Below are positions 7,903 through 16,236 of a DNA stretch of 64,000 nt, one piece after another. This stretch comes from Nocardioides sp. URHA0032. Lineage in GTDB: Bacteria; Actinomycetota; Actinomycetes; Propionibacteriales; Nocardioidaceae. The stretch spans positions 186,001 through 250,000 of the forward strand of contig NZ_JIAV01000020.1 of the NCBI RefSeq assembly GCF_000620645.1. The letters are read 5' to 3'. Both the position numbers and the translations under genes were made by a program. A model generated the notes under the pieces. The model did no database searches. It was not told the origin of the DNA and worked only from the letters and a program-made list of their open reading frames with translations. Every line of letters starts with the position of its first letter. Position 1 is the first letter of the stretch.

Positions 7903-8955
7903 GTGCGCGCCAGACTCATGGCCCACCCGCCGTGGCGGCAGCTCTTGATCGTGTCCGTGGTCCTGCCGATGGTGGTGGTCCTGGCGGTCTGCGCCTTCGC
8001 GTGGCCCACGTCCCAGGTCCGCCCACGGGAGCTGCCGGTGGGTGTCGTCGGGTCCGATGCCGCCACGGAGCAGGTGTTGACCGCCCTCGACCAGTCCGCG
8101 CCCGGTGCGTACGACCTGCGGATCTACGCGGACGAGGACGCTGCCGAGCAGGCGATCGAGGCGCGCGAGGTCTACGGGGCGCTGGCCGTCTCGCGGTCCG
8201 GGGTCAGCGTCCTGACGTCCACTGCGGCCAGCCCGACGGTCGCCCGCCTCCTGACCGACCTCGCCGGGACGATGGCCGCGAGGACCGCGCAGGGGGACAT
8301 CGACCCGCCGGTCCGTATGACGGACGTCGTCGCCGCCGATCCGGACGACCCGAACGGCGCGGTGCTGAGCTCGGCGCTCCTGCCGCTGTCCATCTGCAGC
8401 CTCATCATCGCGGCGGTCGTCGCGCTGCTCCTGGAGTTCGGTCCGGCCTGGCGGATGACACTGGCACTGGTCTGCGTCTCGGCGTTGGCCGGTCTCGGCG
8501 TCTACGCGGTGGGCCAGTGGTGGCTCGGCGTGCTCCCGGGCGAAGCCGTCGCGACCTGGGCGGCGCTGGCCCTGCTCGTGCTCGCGATGAGCTCGACCAC
8601 CGCCGGCCTGATCTCGCTCGTCGGGTCACCGGGTCTCGGGATCGGCGCCGCCATCATGGTCTTCATCGGCAACCCCTTCTCGGGCACGACCTCGGCCCCC
8701 GAGCTCCTGCCCGACATCGCCGACCACGTGGGGCAGTGGCTGCCACCCGGCGCCGGTGCGAACCTGGTGCGCTCGACGACGTACTTCGGCGGCAGCGGCG
8801 CCGAGCCGCACGTCCTGGCGCTCCTGGTGTGGGTCGCCTTCGGGCTGGGCGCGATCGCCAGCGGACACCGCAGCTTCACGGGGTTCGCGGCGCGCCGTCA
8901 GCGCGCGCGGGCGGCCGGTCACGGAGCGGTGATCGCGAGCAGGCCGTCCACGTAA
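7903..8955 (+). CDS. ABC-2/YhgE-like membrane protein under TetR control
   Basis: 350 residues. Start GTG is 5 nt after GGAGG and just beyond the operator. Layout: one N-terminal membrane helix (about residues 12-35), an extracytoplasmic domain of about 130 residues (GVVGSDAATEQVLTAL, AIEAREVYGALAVS), then five more membrane helices. This one-helix, large loop, several-helix plan is that of ABC-2 permease and YhgE/Pip-like proteins often found next to TetR repressors and linked with export or drug tolerance. No ABC ATPase is adjacent. The last 37 bp overlap the end of the convergent tetR gene. Confidence 0.7.
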   Translation: MRARLMAHPPWRQLLIVSVVLPMVVVLAVCAFAWPTSQVRPRELPVGVVGSDAATEQVLTALDQSAPGAYDLRIYADEDAAEQAIEAREVYGALAVSRSGVSVLTSTAASPTVARLLTDLAGTMAARTAQGDIDPPVRMTDVVAADPDDPNGAVLSSALLPLSICSLIIAAVVALLLEFGPAWRMTLALVCVSALAGLGVYAVGQWWLGVLPGEAVATWAALALLVLAMSSTTAGLISLVGSPGLGIGAAIMVFIGNPFSGTTSAPELLPDIADHVGQWLPPGAGANLVRSTTYFGGSGAEPHVLALLVWVAFGLGAIASGHRSFTGFAARRQRARAAGHGAVIASRPST

Positions 8956-9506
8956 CGGTCCCGGTCCACGCGCCGGTCGACGACCTGCTGGACGACGAGC
9001 CCGTCCAGGATCCCGACCAGGACCTGAGCCACCGCATCAGGGTCCGCGTCCACGCTCACGGTGCCGTCGGCCTGGCACCGGGCGACGGCCGTCGCCACGG
9101 TCTCCCGCAGCTTCGCGAACCGGTCGGCCGCCATCGAGCCGACCTCCGGGTCCCGGGCCGCCTCCGCCCAGATCTGGACAGCGATCGTGGCTGACCTGTC
9201 GCCGTACGTCGAGGTAGCCGAGTCGATGAGCTCCTCGACGACGTCGCGCAGCGCGACCGGGGCGTCGCGCTCGGCGAGGCGGAGCAGCCGCTCGCCGGTG
9301 GGTTCGAGCGCTTCCCCGGCCAGGGCACGGATCAGGTCCTGCTTCGACGCGAAGTAGCCGTACACCGCGCCCGCCGAGAGGCCCGCCGCCGCGATGACGT
9401 CGGCCATCGTGGTCCGGTGGAACCCCTCCTTGGCGACGCACCGCGCGGCCGCCGCGAGGATCTGCGCCCGACGGTCGGCGCGGTACTGCTCGGAGACCTT
9501 GGGCAC
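8919..9506 (-). CDS. TetR family transcriptional regulator
   Basis: 195 residues. The N-terminal helix-turn-helix is typical (RAQILAAAARCVAKEGFHRTT, GLSAGAVYGYFASKQDLI, about residues 12-58), followed by an all-helical ligand domain. GTG at 9506 is 6 nt after a TATGCT box (9513-9518), supporting this start and a leaderless message. It is convergent with the membrane-protein gene whose promoter carries a matching palindrome (7870-7891). The inducer is unknown. Confidence 0.85.
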   Translation of the reverse strand: MPKVSEQYRADRRAQILAAAARCVAKEGFHRTTMADVIAAAGLSAGAVYGYFASKQDLIRALAGEALEPTGERLLRLAERDAPVALRDVVEELIDSATSTYGDRSATIAVQIWAEAARDPEVGSMAADRFAKLRETVATAVARCQADGTVSVDADPDAVAQVLVGILDGLVVQQVVDRRVDRDRYVDGLLAITAP

Positions 9507-9512
9507 TCTCGC

Positions 9513-9518
9513 AGCATA
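9513..9518 (-). promoter_or_regulatory. -10 box TATGCT of leaderless tetR
   Basis: TATGCT on the minus strand, 6 nt before the GTG at 9506, fits the TANNNT-N6-start arrangement repeated throughout this window. It sits in a gap of only 26 bp after the DUF1684 gene. Confidence 0.55.
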
Positions 9519-9532
9519 GGACGGCGGGCAGG

Positions 9533-10114
9533 TCAGAGGCGCTCGCCGGCCTCGACGCGGGCCGCGACGGTGTTGCCCGCGGGCGCGAGCGGGCAGCGCC
9601 AGCGGTCGTCGTAGCGACACGACGGGTGGTAGGCGAAGTTGAGGTCGAGCACGAGCGAGCTCGCGTCACCGCCCAGCCAGGCGCCCTTCGCGGTGTCGAG
9701 CAGGTACCGACCACCGCCGTAGCTGCCGGCGCCCGCCGTGCCGTCGCGCAGCGGCACGAAGATGCCGCCGGCGTACTGGTGCATCCACCAGACGTCCAGG
9801 CTCGCCTCGACCGGCACGGGGAGCTCGACCCGGCCGATCCGCTGCAGGGTCAGGGTCCCGTCGGCGCCGGTGTCGACCTCGCGCTCCTCCGGCTCCGCCT
9901 CGAGCAGGGGTACGACGAAGCGCAGGGCCGGGTCGTAGGGCCAGTAGCCCACGACCTCGGAGGTCGGGCTGTCCGGATGCGTCGCGAAGAGCGCGGTCCG
10001 GCCCTCGCGCCAGAGCCGGTGGCCCTCCTCGGGATCGGCGGCGGCGCGGACGGCGGCGTACAGGTCGGCGACCCGCATCCGCCAGTCGACCAGGGTCAGC
10101 TCGGAGGTCGTCAT
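9533..10114 (-). CDS. DUF1684 family protein
   Basis: 193 residues, no signal peptide. The C-terminal block LDLNFAYHPSCRYDDRWRCP followed by LAPAGNTV is the hallmark of DUF1684, as is the internal FVPLRDGTAGAGSYGGGRYL. The function of the family is not established; members are cytoplasmic and occur widely in actinobacteria. The gene reads toward tetR, 26 bp apart. Confidence 0.85.
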   Translation of the reverse strand: MTTSELTLVDWRMRVADLYAAVRAAADPEEGHRLWREGRTALFATHPDSPTSEVVGYWPYDPALRFVVPLLEAEPEEREVDTGADGTLTLQRIGRVELPVPVEASLDVWWMHQYAGGIFVPLRDGTAGAGSYGGGRYLLDTAKGAWLGGDASSLVLDLNFAYHPSCRYDDRWRCPLAPAGNTVAARVEAGERL

Positions 10115-10164
10115 CCCGCCAGCGTGCCAGCAACCGGCGCAGCGGTCCTCTGCCCCGTCGGCCG

Positions 10165-10410
10165 TCAGCCCGCCGAGCGCCTCCTGCTGAGCCGCGCGTC
10201 GCGGCGCCGGCGGAGGCGGCGGACCAGCCGCGGCGCGTGCGCCTCGGCGGCGGGGTTGTCGATGAGCCGGTTGAGGAGTTGGTGGTAGCCGGTCGGCGTG
10301 AGGTCGAACCGCTCGCGGACCACGGTGTCCTTGGCCCCGGCGTGAGCCGCCCAGTCCTGCTCGAAGGCGAGGATCTCGCGGTCGAGGTCGGTCAGGTCGT
10401 CTGCAGGCAC
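10165..10410 (-). CDS. DUF3263 family small DNA-binding-like protein
   Basis: 81 residues. LTDLDREILAFEQDW and FDLTPTGYHQLLNRLIDNP match the DUF3263 pattern, a short helix-turn-helix-like actinobacterial family, followed by an Arg-rich tail (RLVRRLRRRRDARLSRRR). The role is unknown; DNA or RNA binding is suggested by the charge. GAGGA precedes the GTG start. Confidence 0.8.
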   Translation of the reverse strand: MPADDLTDLDREILAFEQDWAAHAGAKDTVVRERFDLTPTGYHQLLNRLIDNPAAEAHAPRLVRRLRRRRDARLSRRRSAG

Positions 10411-10420
10411 GGGGAAATCC

Positions 10421-10828
10421 TCACACGAGGCCCCGGGACGCCAGGAACCGGTCCACCTCGATCCGGACGCCGACGCGCAGCGGGTTCGGGCTCGGCTCGC
10501 GGTAGCGGCCGGCGTACTGCACCTCGGCGCGCCGCACCGAGGCCTCGTCCGTGCGCACGGCCGCCCGCCCCTCGAGCGTCGACCAGTGGCGGCCCTCGAC
10601 CTGGCAGATCGCCACCACCGCGGAGTGCTCGAGGTTGCGCGCCTTCTGCGAGGACGCGTTGGTGATCACCCACGCGCACCGCTCCTCGAGGTCCAGCACC
10701 GCCCCGACGGGTACGACGTGCGGAAGCCCATCCGCCCGCAGCGTCGTGAGCGTGCACAGGCGGCGCTCGGTCCAGAAGTCCAGCAGGGCCTGGGGGAAGT
10801 CGTCCCAGCCGGGTCGCCATGAGGTCAC
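10421..10828 (-). CDS. PPOX-class F420-dependent oxidoreductase (TIGR03618-like)
   Basis: 135 residues with a split beta-barrel flavin/deazaflavin-binding fold: RRLCTLTTLRADGLPHVVPV (about residues 22-41), CAWVITNASSQKARNLE (about 51-67), and a terminal strand with PLRVGVRIEVDRFLA. The early TTLRADGxPHxVPV and SxKxRNL patterns are those of the F420-binding PPOX group rather than FMN pyridoxamine oxidases. It probably reduces or protects small molecules with F420H2; the substrate is unknown. F420 genes are 10 kb away at the left edge. Confidence 0.8.
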   Translation of the reverse strand: MTSWRPGWDDFPQALLDFWTERRLCTLTTLRADGLPHVVPVGAVLDLEERCAWVITNASSQKARNLEHSAVVAICQVEGRHWSTLEGRAAVRTDEASVRRAEVQYAGRYREPSPNPLRVGVRIEVDRFLASRGLV

Positions 10829-10856
10829 GTGGCCGATGCTGTCACGACCGGCTGGC

Positions 10857-10862
10857 TAGGTT
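10857..10862 (+). promoter_or_regulatory. -10 box TAGGTT of a leaderless SDR gene
   Basis: TAGGTT ends 6 nt before the ATG at 10869. No ribosome-binding site is present between them. Confidence 0.55.
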
Positions 10863-10868
10863 CGAGGC

Positions 10869-11810
10869 ATGGCCCTCGCGTCCCTCGTGGACACCCTGCT
10901 CGACCGCACCGTGGTGCCCGGCTACACCCGCATCGGTCCCGCCGTACGGCGCCGGCTGAGCACCTGGCCGGCCGACCCGCCCGCGGACGCGCTCGCGGGT
11001 GCGCGGGTGCTGGTCACCGGGGCGAGCAGCGGGCTCGGGGTCGCGACGGTCGAGGGGCTGGCCGCCCTCGGGGCCGAGGTCGTCCTCGTCGTCCGCGACA
11101 CCGACAAGGCCGCGCGGGTGGTCCGCCAGCTCCAGGGCCGCAACCCGCTCGCCCGGCTCGAGGTGCGGCGCTGCGACGTCGGCGACCTGGAGGACGTACG
11201 CCGGTTCGCCGGCGAGCTCGAGGGCGACGTCGACGTGCTCGTGCACAACGCCGGGGTGATGCCGGCCGAGCGCACCGAGTCGCCGCAGGGGCACGAGCTG
11301 TCCATGGCGGTGCACGTCCTCGGCCCGGTGCTGATGACCGACCTGCTCGGCGAGCGGCTGGCCGGCGGCCGCGTCGTGCTGGTGACGTCGGGCGGGATGT
11401 ACACGCAGAAGCTGCGCGACGACGACCCGGAGTACCTCGACGGCGACTACTCGCCGACCACCGCGTACGCCCGCAGCAAGCGCGCCCAGGTCGAGCTGCT
11501 CCCGCTGCTCCAGCGCCGCTGGCCCGCGACCGACGTGCACGCCACGCACCCCGGCTGGGCGGACACCCCCGGCGTCGCCGACTCGCTGCCGACCTTCCGC
11601 CGGCTCACGGCCCCGCTGCTGCGCGACGCGGCGGAGGGCGCGGACACGACGATCTGGCTCGCCGCGACGCAGCCCCCGCCGCCCGGTGGGCAGCTGTGGC
11701 ACGACCGGCGGCCGCGTCCCACCCAGCTGCTGCCGAGGACGCGCACCGGCGTGGTCGAGGCGGAGCGGATGTGGGCGTGGGTGGCGGCGCAGACCGGGCT
11801 GAGCGGCTAG
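10869..11810 (+). CDS. SDR-family protein (DHRS12-like)
   Basis: 313 residues. An N-terminal extension of about 45 residues precedes the Rossmann fold: TGASSGLG (about residues 56-63), HNAGVM, a Ser in VTSGGMYTQKL and YARSKRAQ as the YxxxK site. The pattern HPGWADTPGV is typical of the DHRS12-like group. The Arg after the second strand (VVRDTDKA) suggests NADP. Substrate unknown; these proteins often stand alone as here. Confidence 0.8.
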   Translation: MALASLVDTLLDRTVVPGYTRIGPAVRRRLSTWPADPPADALAGARVLVTGASSGLGVATVEGLAALGAEVVLVVRDTDKAARVVRQLQGRNPLARLEVRRCDVGDLEDVRRFAGELEGDVDVLVHNAGVMPAERTESPQGHELSMAVHVLGPVLMTDLLGERLAGGRVVLVTSGGMYTQKLRDDDPEYLDGDYSPTTAYARSKRAQVELLPLLQRRWPATDVHATHPGWADTPGVADSLPTFRRLTAPLLRDAAEGADTTIWLAATQPPPPGGQLWHDRRPRPTQLLPRTRTGVVEAERMWAWVAAQTGLSG

Positions 11811-11824
11811 CGCCACAGCTTGAG

Positions 11825-12024
11825 TCTCGATACGCCGGTCGCGGCCTCGTTCCTCGGCCGCGCGGCTACTCGACCTGGCACCGGGATCCCTGCGTTCGCA
11901 AGCTCAGGAAGGGCGGTGCTCAGATCTCGATACGCCGGTCGCGGCCTCGTTCCTCGGCCGCGCGGCTACTCGACCTGGCACTGGGATCCCTGCCTTCGCA
12001 AGCTCAGACAGGGCGGTGCTCAGA
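11825..12024. repeat. Exact 100-bp tandem repeat, two copies, between convergent genes
   Basis: Unit 1 is 11825-11924 and unit 2 is 11925-12024, each starting TCTCGATACGCCGGTCGCGG; I count four mismatches in 100 bp. Inside each unit CGCGGCC and GGCCGCG form an inverted repeat around TCGTTCCTC-like sequence. The pair fills the whole gap between the SDR stop (11810) and the stop of the convergent mannosyltransferase gene (12020-12022), whose TGA lies inside the end of unit 2. A third copy begins (CAGATC) but diverges at once. It resembles the short dispersed TCTCGATAC...CTACTCGACC repeats seen in many actinobacterial genomes. Confidence 0.85.
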
Positions 12025-13684
12025 TCCACCTCGAGAACCAGATCCGGTCCAGCCACTCCGAGTGCGTGAGCAGCTGGTTGGTCCAGATCGGCCAGAACCA
12101 CGCGAAGTTGACCAGCGCGAGCACGAAGAACGCGCCGGAGACGATCACGCCGAACGTCCGTCGTCCGGACGGCACTCGCGCGGTGCCGATCAGCTTGCCC
12201 ATCGCCAGGGTGAGCGCGAGCACGACGAAGGGCAGGGTGACGACGGCGTAGAACAGGAAGATCGGCCGGTCGTCGTACTGCAGCCAGGGCAGCCAGGTCG
12301 ACGCGACACCGACCACCGCCACGCCGAACCGCCAGTCCCGCGCCCCGATCCACATCACCAGCGCGAACAGCAGCGCCAGGCAGCCGGCCCACCAGATCGT
12401 CGGGTTGCCGAGCAGCAGCACCTGGCGCAGGCAGTCGCTGCCCTCCGGGGCGTGGCAGCCCTGCGTGCCGGGCTTGATGCCGGTGTCGGCCGCGACGCCT
12501 ACCGGCCGGTTCTGGAGCAACCAGCCGGACGGCTTCGACTGGTAGGTGTGCGTGCTGCCGTTCAGGAAGTGCGTGTGGAACGCGTAGACGTCGTGGTGGT
12601 AGTACCAGAGCGACCGCAGCGACTGGGTGACCTCGCCGAGTCCGGACGCGTCCGGCTCGGTGCGGGTCGGCCAGTCCTGGCCGCCGTGGTAGTGCGTGTA
12701 CTGGGTCGCGGAGAGGTGCTCCTCGTACTGGTGGGCGTGCATCAGCCAGCCGGTCCACGTCGCGACGTACACGACCAACCCGACCAGCACGAGGTGGACG
12801 AACGCCGGGATGCCGTCGGCGACCGCCGACCTCGCGACCGGCCAGCGGACGCCGAAGGACCGGCGCGCGCCGGCGGACCAGACCCAGCACAGCAGCCCGA
12901 ACGCCGCGAGCGGGTAGATCGCCTCCCACTTGGTCCCGAGCGCCAGGCCCCACGCGAGGCCGCCGACCAGCAGCCAGGGCCGGAACAGCACCCGGGGGCC
13001 CCAGCCGTGGCGGACCGGCTCGTCCAGCCGGGACGCGAGCCGGAGCCGAAACCAGTCGCGGTCGGCGACGATGCAGTGCACGCCGCACAGCACGAAGAAG
13101 GCCACGAAGATGTCGAGGAGCGCGAGCCGCGAGAGCACGAACTGCAGTCCGTCGAAGCTGAGCAGCAGCCCGGCGACGACGCCGAGCGCGGTCGAGCCGG
13201 TGATCCGCCGGGCGAACCGGCACATCACCAGCACCATCAGCGATCCGACGACGGCCGCGGAGACCCGCCAGCCGAACGGGTCCATCCCGAACGCCTTGAT
13301 GCCCAGCGCGATCAGCCACTTCCCGACCTCGGGGTGCACGATCATCTCCGGGCTGTCCTTGTAGACGCCGGTGAGCGTGGTCCCGTTGAGGATCAGGTCG
13401 TTGGCCTTGTCGGTGGCGTCCCGCTCGAAGCCGAAGTTCAGCAGCGACCAGGCGTCCTTGGCGTAGTACGTCTCGTCGAACTCGAAGACGTGCGGCTGGC
13501 CGAGGTGCCACAGCCGCAGGAACAGCGCCAGCAGCGCCACCGCGATGCAGGCCGTCCAGCCGACGAACGGGTCCTCGAGCCGGACCCGGGCCCGCGCCCG
13601 CTCCCACGCGGAGGGCACCGGCCGGCCGAGCGCGGTGCGGGAGAGACCGGCGCGCGGAGGCTCGGGCGGCGCGGCGGTCGTCAC
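12020..13684 (-). CDS. pmt: Dolichyl-phosphate-mannose-type protein O-mannosyltransferase
   Basis: 554 residues, multi-pass membrane enzyme that moves mannose from polyprenyl-phosphate-mannose to exported proteins (the Rv1002c family). The first loop carries FEFDETYYAKDAWSLL with the catalytic Asp-Glu, then MIVHPEVGKWLIALG (about residues 108-122) as in PMT family loop 1, TKWEAIYPL, and a long loop between later helices. About ten membrane segments are visible. GTG 13684 is chosen because a TAGAGT box lies 8 nt upstream and it is only 20 bp from the divergent rsmI start, as in other actinobacteria; longer starts would run through rsmI. The last codons reach into the tandem repeat. Confidence 0.9.
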   Translation of the reverse strand: MTTAAPPEPPRAGLSRTALGRPVPSAWERARARVRLEDPFVGWTACIAVALLALFLRLWHLGQPHVFEFDETYYAKDAWSLLNFGFERDATDKANDLILNGTTLTGVYKDSPEMIVHPEVGKWLIALGIKAFGMDPFGWRVSAAVVGSLMVLVMCRFARRITGSTALGVVAGLLLSFDGLQFVLSRLALLDIFVAFFVLCGVHCIVADRDWFRLRLASRLDEPVRHGWGPRVLFRPWLLVGGLAWGLALGTKWEAIYPLAAFGLLCWVWSAGARRSFGVRWPVARSAVADGIPAFVHLVLVGLVVYVATWTGWLMHAHQYEEHLSATQYTHYHGGQDWPTRTEPDASGLGEVTQSLRSLWYYHHDVYAFHTHFLNGSTHTYQSKPSGWLLQNRPVGVAADTGIKPGTQGCHAPEGSDCLRQVLLLGNPTIWWAGCLALLFALVMWIGARDWRFGVAVVGVASTWLPWLQYDDRPIFLFYAVVTLPFVVLALTLAMGKLIGTARVPSGRRTFGVIVSGAFFVLALVNFAWFWPIWTNQLLTHSEWLDRIWFSRWI

Positions 13685-13692
13685 GGTGGAAG

Positions 13693-13698
13693 ACTCTA
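13693..13698 (-). promoter_or_regulatory. -10 box TAGAGT of pmt in a 19-bp divergent gap
   Basis: TAGAGT on the minus strand lies 8 nt before the pmt GTG (13684). The divergent rsmI start is at 13704, so both promoters must overlap each other and the neighbouring coding sequence. Confidence 0.45.
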
Positions 13699-13703
13699 CG
13701 GCC

Positions 13704-14558
13704 GTGGCCCCCAGCACCGGCGTACTCGTCCTCGCAGCGACCCCCATCGGCCGGGTCGCCGACGCGCCACCCCGGCTCGCCGAGGAGCTCGCCACCGCCG
13801 ACGTGGTCGCAGCCGAGGACACCCGGCGCCTGCGCCGCCTCACCGGCGACCTCGGCGTCACCGTGTCGGGCCGGGTCGTGTCGTACTTCGAGGGCAACGA
13901 GACCGCGCGGACGCCGGCCCTGCTGGAGGCCCTCCTGAACGGCGAGCGGGTGCTGCTCGTGACCGATGCCGGGATGCCGAGCGTGTCGGACCCGGGCTAC
14001 CGGCTGGTGGCCGCCGCGGTCGAGCACGACGTGACCGTGACTGCAGTGCCGGGGCCCTCGGCGGTGCTGACCGCGCTGGCCGTGAGCGGGCTGCCGGTGG
14101 ACCGGTTCTGCTTCGAGGGCTTCCTGCCCCGCAAGGCCGGCGAGCGGGCCCGCCGGCTCGGCGCCCTCGCGAGCGAGGAGCGCACGATGGTGTTCTTCGA
14201 GGCGCCGCACCGCACCGAGGCCGCCCTCGGCGCGATGGCCGAGGCGTTCGGGTCGGACCGGCCGGCGGCGGTCTGCCGCGAGCTGACCAAGACCCACGAG
14301 GAGGTACGCCGGGGGCCGGTCGGCGACCTGGTCACCTGGGCCGCCGACGGCGTGCGCGGCGAGGTCACCATCGTGGTGCAGGGCGCGGACCCGACTGCCG
14401 GGATCGCGACCGACGCGGACAGCCTCAGGGCAGCGGTCGCCGAGCTCGAGGCCGACGGCACCAGCCGCAAGGAGGCGATCGCGGAGGCGGCCAGGCGCGC
14501 CGGCGTACCGAAGCGTGAGGTCTACAACCTGGTGCACGGGGCAGGAGAGCGGGCATGA
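13704..14558 (+). CDS. rsmI: 16S rRNA (cytidine1402-2'-O)-methyltransferase
   Basis: 284 residues. The tetrapyrrole-methylase-type fold is clear: LVLAATPIGRVADAP at the N-terminus, AAEDTRR(LRRL) near residue 35, VTDAGMPSVSDPGYRLV (about 87-103), VPGPSAVLTALAVSGLP and FEGFLPRKAGER (about 138-149). It 2'-O-methylates C1402 in the 16S rRNA decoding centre with SAM. The C-terminal region with TSRKEAIAEAARRAGVPKREVYNLV is the small accessory domain of longer RsmI proteins. The start GTG gives the usual N-terminus. The 3' end overlaps the next gene by 4 bp. Confidence 0.92.
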   Translation: MAPSTGVLVLAATPIGRVADAPPRLAEELATADVVAAEDTRRLRRLTGDLGVTVSGRVVSYFEGNETARTPALLEALLNGERVLLVTDAGMPSVSDPGYRLVAAAVEHDVTVTAVPGPSAVLTALAVSGLPVDRFCFEGFLPRKAGERARRLGALASEERTMVFFEAPHRTEAALGAMAEAFGSDRPAAVCRELTKTHEEVRRGPVGDLVTWAADGVRGEVTIVVQGADPTAGIATDADSLRAAVAELEADGTSRKEAIAEAARRAGVPKREVYNLVHGAGERA

Positions 14559-15391
14559 GCGAGCGGATCACGACCATCAGCAACGAGGGCCTGACCTTCG
14601 ACGTCCTCGACGAGGGGCCGGAGGACGGCGCCCCCGTCGTGCTCCTGCACGGCTTCCCCGAGCGCAGCAGCACCTGGCGCGAGGTGGCCCCGATCCTGCA
14701 CGCGGCGGGCCTGCGTACCTACGCGCTGGACCAGCGGGGCTACTCGCCGGGCGCCCGGCCGCGCCCGCGCTCGGCGTACAAGATGCACCACCTCGCGGGG
14801 GACGTCGCCGCGCTCGTCCAGCAGGTCGGCGCGCCGGTGCACCTGGTCGGCCACGACTGGGGCGCGGCGGTCGGATGGGCGGTGTCCGCCCGGTTCCCCG
14901 ACCTGGTCAGCAGCTACACCGCGATCTCCGTGCCGCACCCGGCGGCGTTCGCCCGCGCGATGAAGGACCCGGCCCAGCGGCGCAAGTCGCGCTACATGGC
15001 GTTCTTCAACGTGCCGCTGATCCCCGAGCTCACGGCCCGCAGGGCCGGCGGGCGGTTCGACACGAGCATGGCCAGGGCTGGCATGACGCCCGAGGAGGTG
15101 GCGCGGTTCCGTCGCGAGATCGTCGAGTACGGCGCCCTGCCGCATGCGCTGGGCTGGTACCGCGCGCTGCCGCTGACGAGGCCGGGCACCACCGACTTCA
15201 CCGTCACGGTCCCGACCACGCTGGTGTGGAGCACCCGCGACATCGCCATCGACCGGGTCGGCGTGGAGGGCACCGAGCGCTGGGTCGAGGCGCCGTACGA
15301 CCTGGTCGTGCTCGACGGCGTGAGCCACTGGATCCCGACCCACGCGCCGCGGGAGTGCGCGGACGCGATCCTCGCGCGGGTCGGCGGGTGA
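14555..15391 (+). CDS. Alpha/beta hydrolase (epoxide hydrolase-like)
   Basis: 278 residues. The oxyanion motif LLHGFPERSSTW (about residues 30-41), the nucleophile elbow VGHDWGAAV with Asp as nucleophile (about residue 102), and the terminal catalytic His in DGVSHWIPTHAP are those of the epoxide hydrolase/haloalkane dehalogenase branch. An Asp nucleophile excludes an ordinary esterase. The acid residue is probably in WSTRDIAID. Co-translated with rsmI (ATGA) and tatD (GTGA); the substrate is unknown. Confidence 0.85.
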   Translation: MSERITTISNEGLTFDVLDEGPEDGAPVVLLHGFPERSSTWREVAPILHAAGLRTYALDQRGYSPGARPRPRSAYKMHHLAGDVAALVQQVGAPVHLVGHDWGAAVGWAVSARFPDLVSSYTAISVPHPAAFARAMKDPAQRRKSRYMAFFNVPLIPELTARRAGGRFDTSMARAGMTPEEVARFRREIVEYGALPHALGWYRALPLTRPGTTDFTVTVPTTLVWSTRDIAIDRVGVEGTERWVEAPYDLVVLDGVSHWIPTHAPRECADAILARVGG

Positions 15392-16236
15392 GCCGGCCGC
15401 CGGCGCCGGAGCCGCTGCCGCACCCGGTCGTCGACAACCACTGCCACCTCGACGTGGTCCGCTCGGGCGACGACGGCCTGCCGGTCGAGGAGGCGCTGGC
15501 GGCCGCGGCCGCCGTGGGCGTGACCCGGATCGTCCAGATCGGCTGCGACCTGCCCGGCGCCCGGTGGGCGGTCGAGGCCGCGCTGCGGTACGACGCCCTC
15601 GTCGCCGGCGTCGCGCTGCACCCCAACGAGGCGCCGCGGCTCGCTGACCTCGACGGCGCGATGGCGGAAATCGAGTCGCTGGCCGGTGCGCACGACAAGG
15701 TGCGCGCGGTGGGGGAGACCGGCCTCGACCACTTCCGCACCGGCGAGGAGGGGCGTGCCGTGCAGGTCGAGTCGTTCCGCCGGCACATCGACCTCGCCAA
15801 GCGGCTCGACAAGGCCCTGGTCATCCACGACCGCGACGCGCACGCCGAGGTGCTGCGTGTGCTCGACGATGAGGGCGCCCCCGACCGCTGGGTGATGCAC
15901 TGCTTCTCCGGCGACGCGGCGTTCGCCCGCCAGTGCCTGGACCGCGGCGCCTACCTGTCGTTCGCCGGGACCGTCACGTTCAAGAACGCCGAGCCGCTGC
16001 GCGAGGCGCTGGCGCTCACCCCCCGCGACCGGGTCCTCGTCGAGACCGACGCGCCGTACCTGACCCCGGTGCCGCACCGCGGCCGCACCAACGCGTCGTA
16101 CCTCGTCCCGCTCACCATGCGGGCGATGGCCGAGGTGCGCGGCGACGACCTCGGCGAGCTGTGCGCCGCCGTCGACGCGAACACCGCGGTGGCGTTCGGT
16201 GGGCGTTGGGGTGACACGTCGGGTTTCACCGGCTGA
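15388..16236 (+). CDS. tatD: TatD family deoxyribonuclease
   Basis: 282 residues, metal-dependent hydrolase of the amidohydrolase superfamily: DNHCHLD (metal ligands, about residues 15-21), GETGLDHFR (about 110-118), VIHDRDAH (about 144-151), MHCFSGD (about 170-176) and LVETDAPYLTPVPHRGRTN (about 214-232). Family members have Mg-dependent DNase activity and are linked to repair and RNA/DNA turnover. It is GTGA-coupled with the preceding hydrolase. The final residues (DTSGFTG) and the stop codon are contributed by a dispersed repeat that starts at 16213; the same repeat lies just behind dapF at 39646. Confidence 0.92.
   Translation: MSRPPAPEPLPHPVVDNHCHLDVVRSGDDGLPVEEALAAAAAVGVTRIVQIGCDLPGARWAVEAALRYDALVAGVALHPNEAPRLADLDGAMAEIESLAGAHDKVRAVGETGLDHFRTGEEGRAVQVESFRRHIDLAKRLDKALVIHDRDAHAEVLRVLDDEGAPDRWVMHCFSGDAAFARQCLDRGAYLSFAGTVTFKNAEPLREALALTPRDRVLVETDAPYLTPVPHRGRTNASYLVPLTMRAMAEVRGDDLGELCAAVDANTAVAFGGRWGDTSGFTG

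Noticed and set aside
11825..12024. CRISPR array
   Set aside because: Only two directly adjoining 100-bp units without spacers, and no cas genes; this is a plain tandem repeat.
10829..14518. A 1229-codon plus-strand frame through the pmt region
   Set aside because: It is low-complexity Arg/Ala/Pro sequence produced by the GC-rich third positions of real genes (SDR, pmt, rsmI) in other frames.
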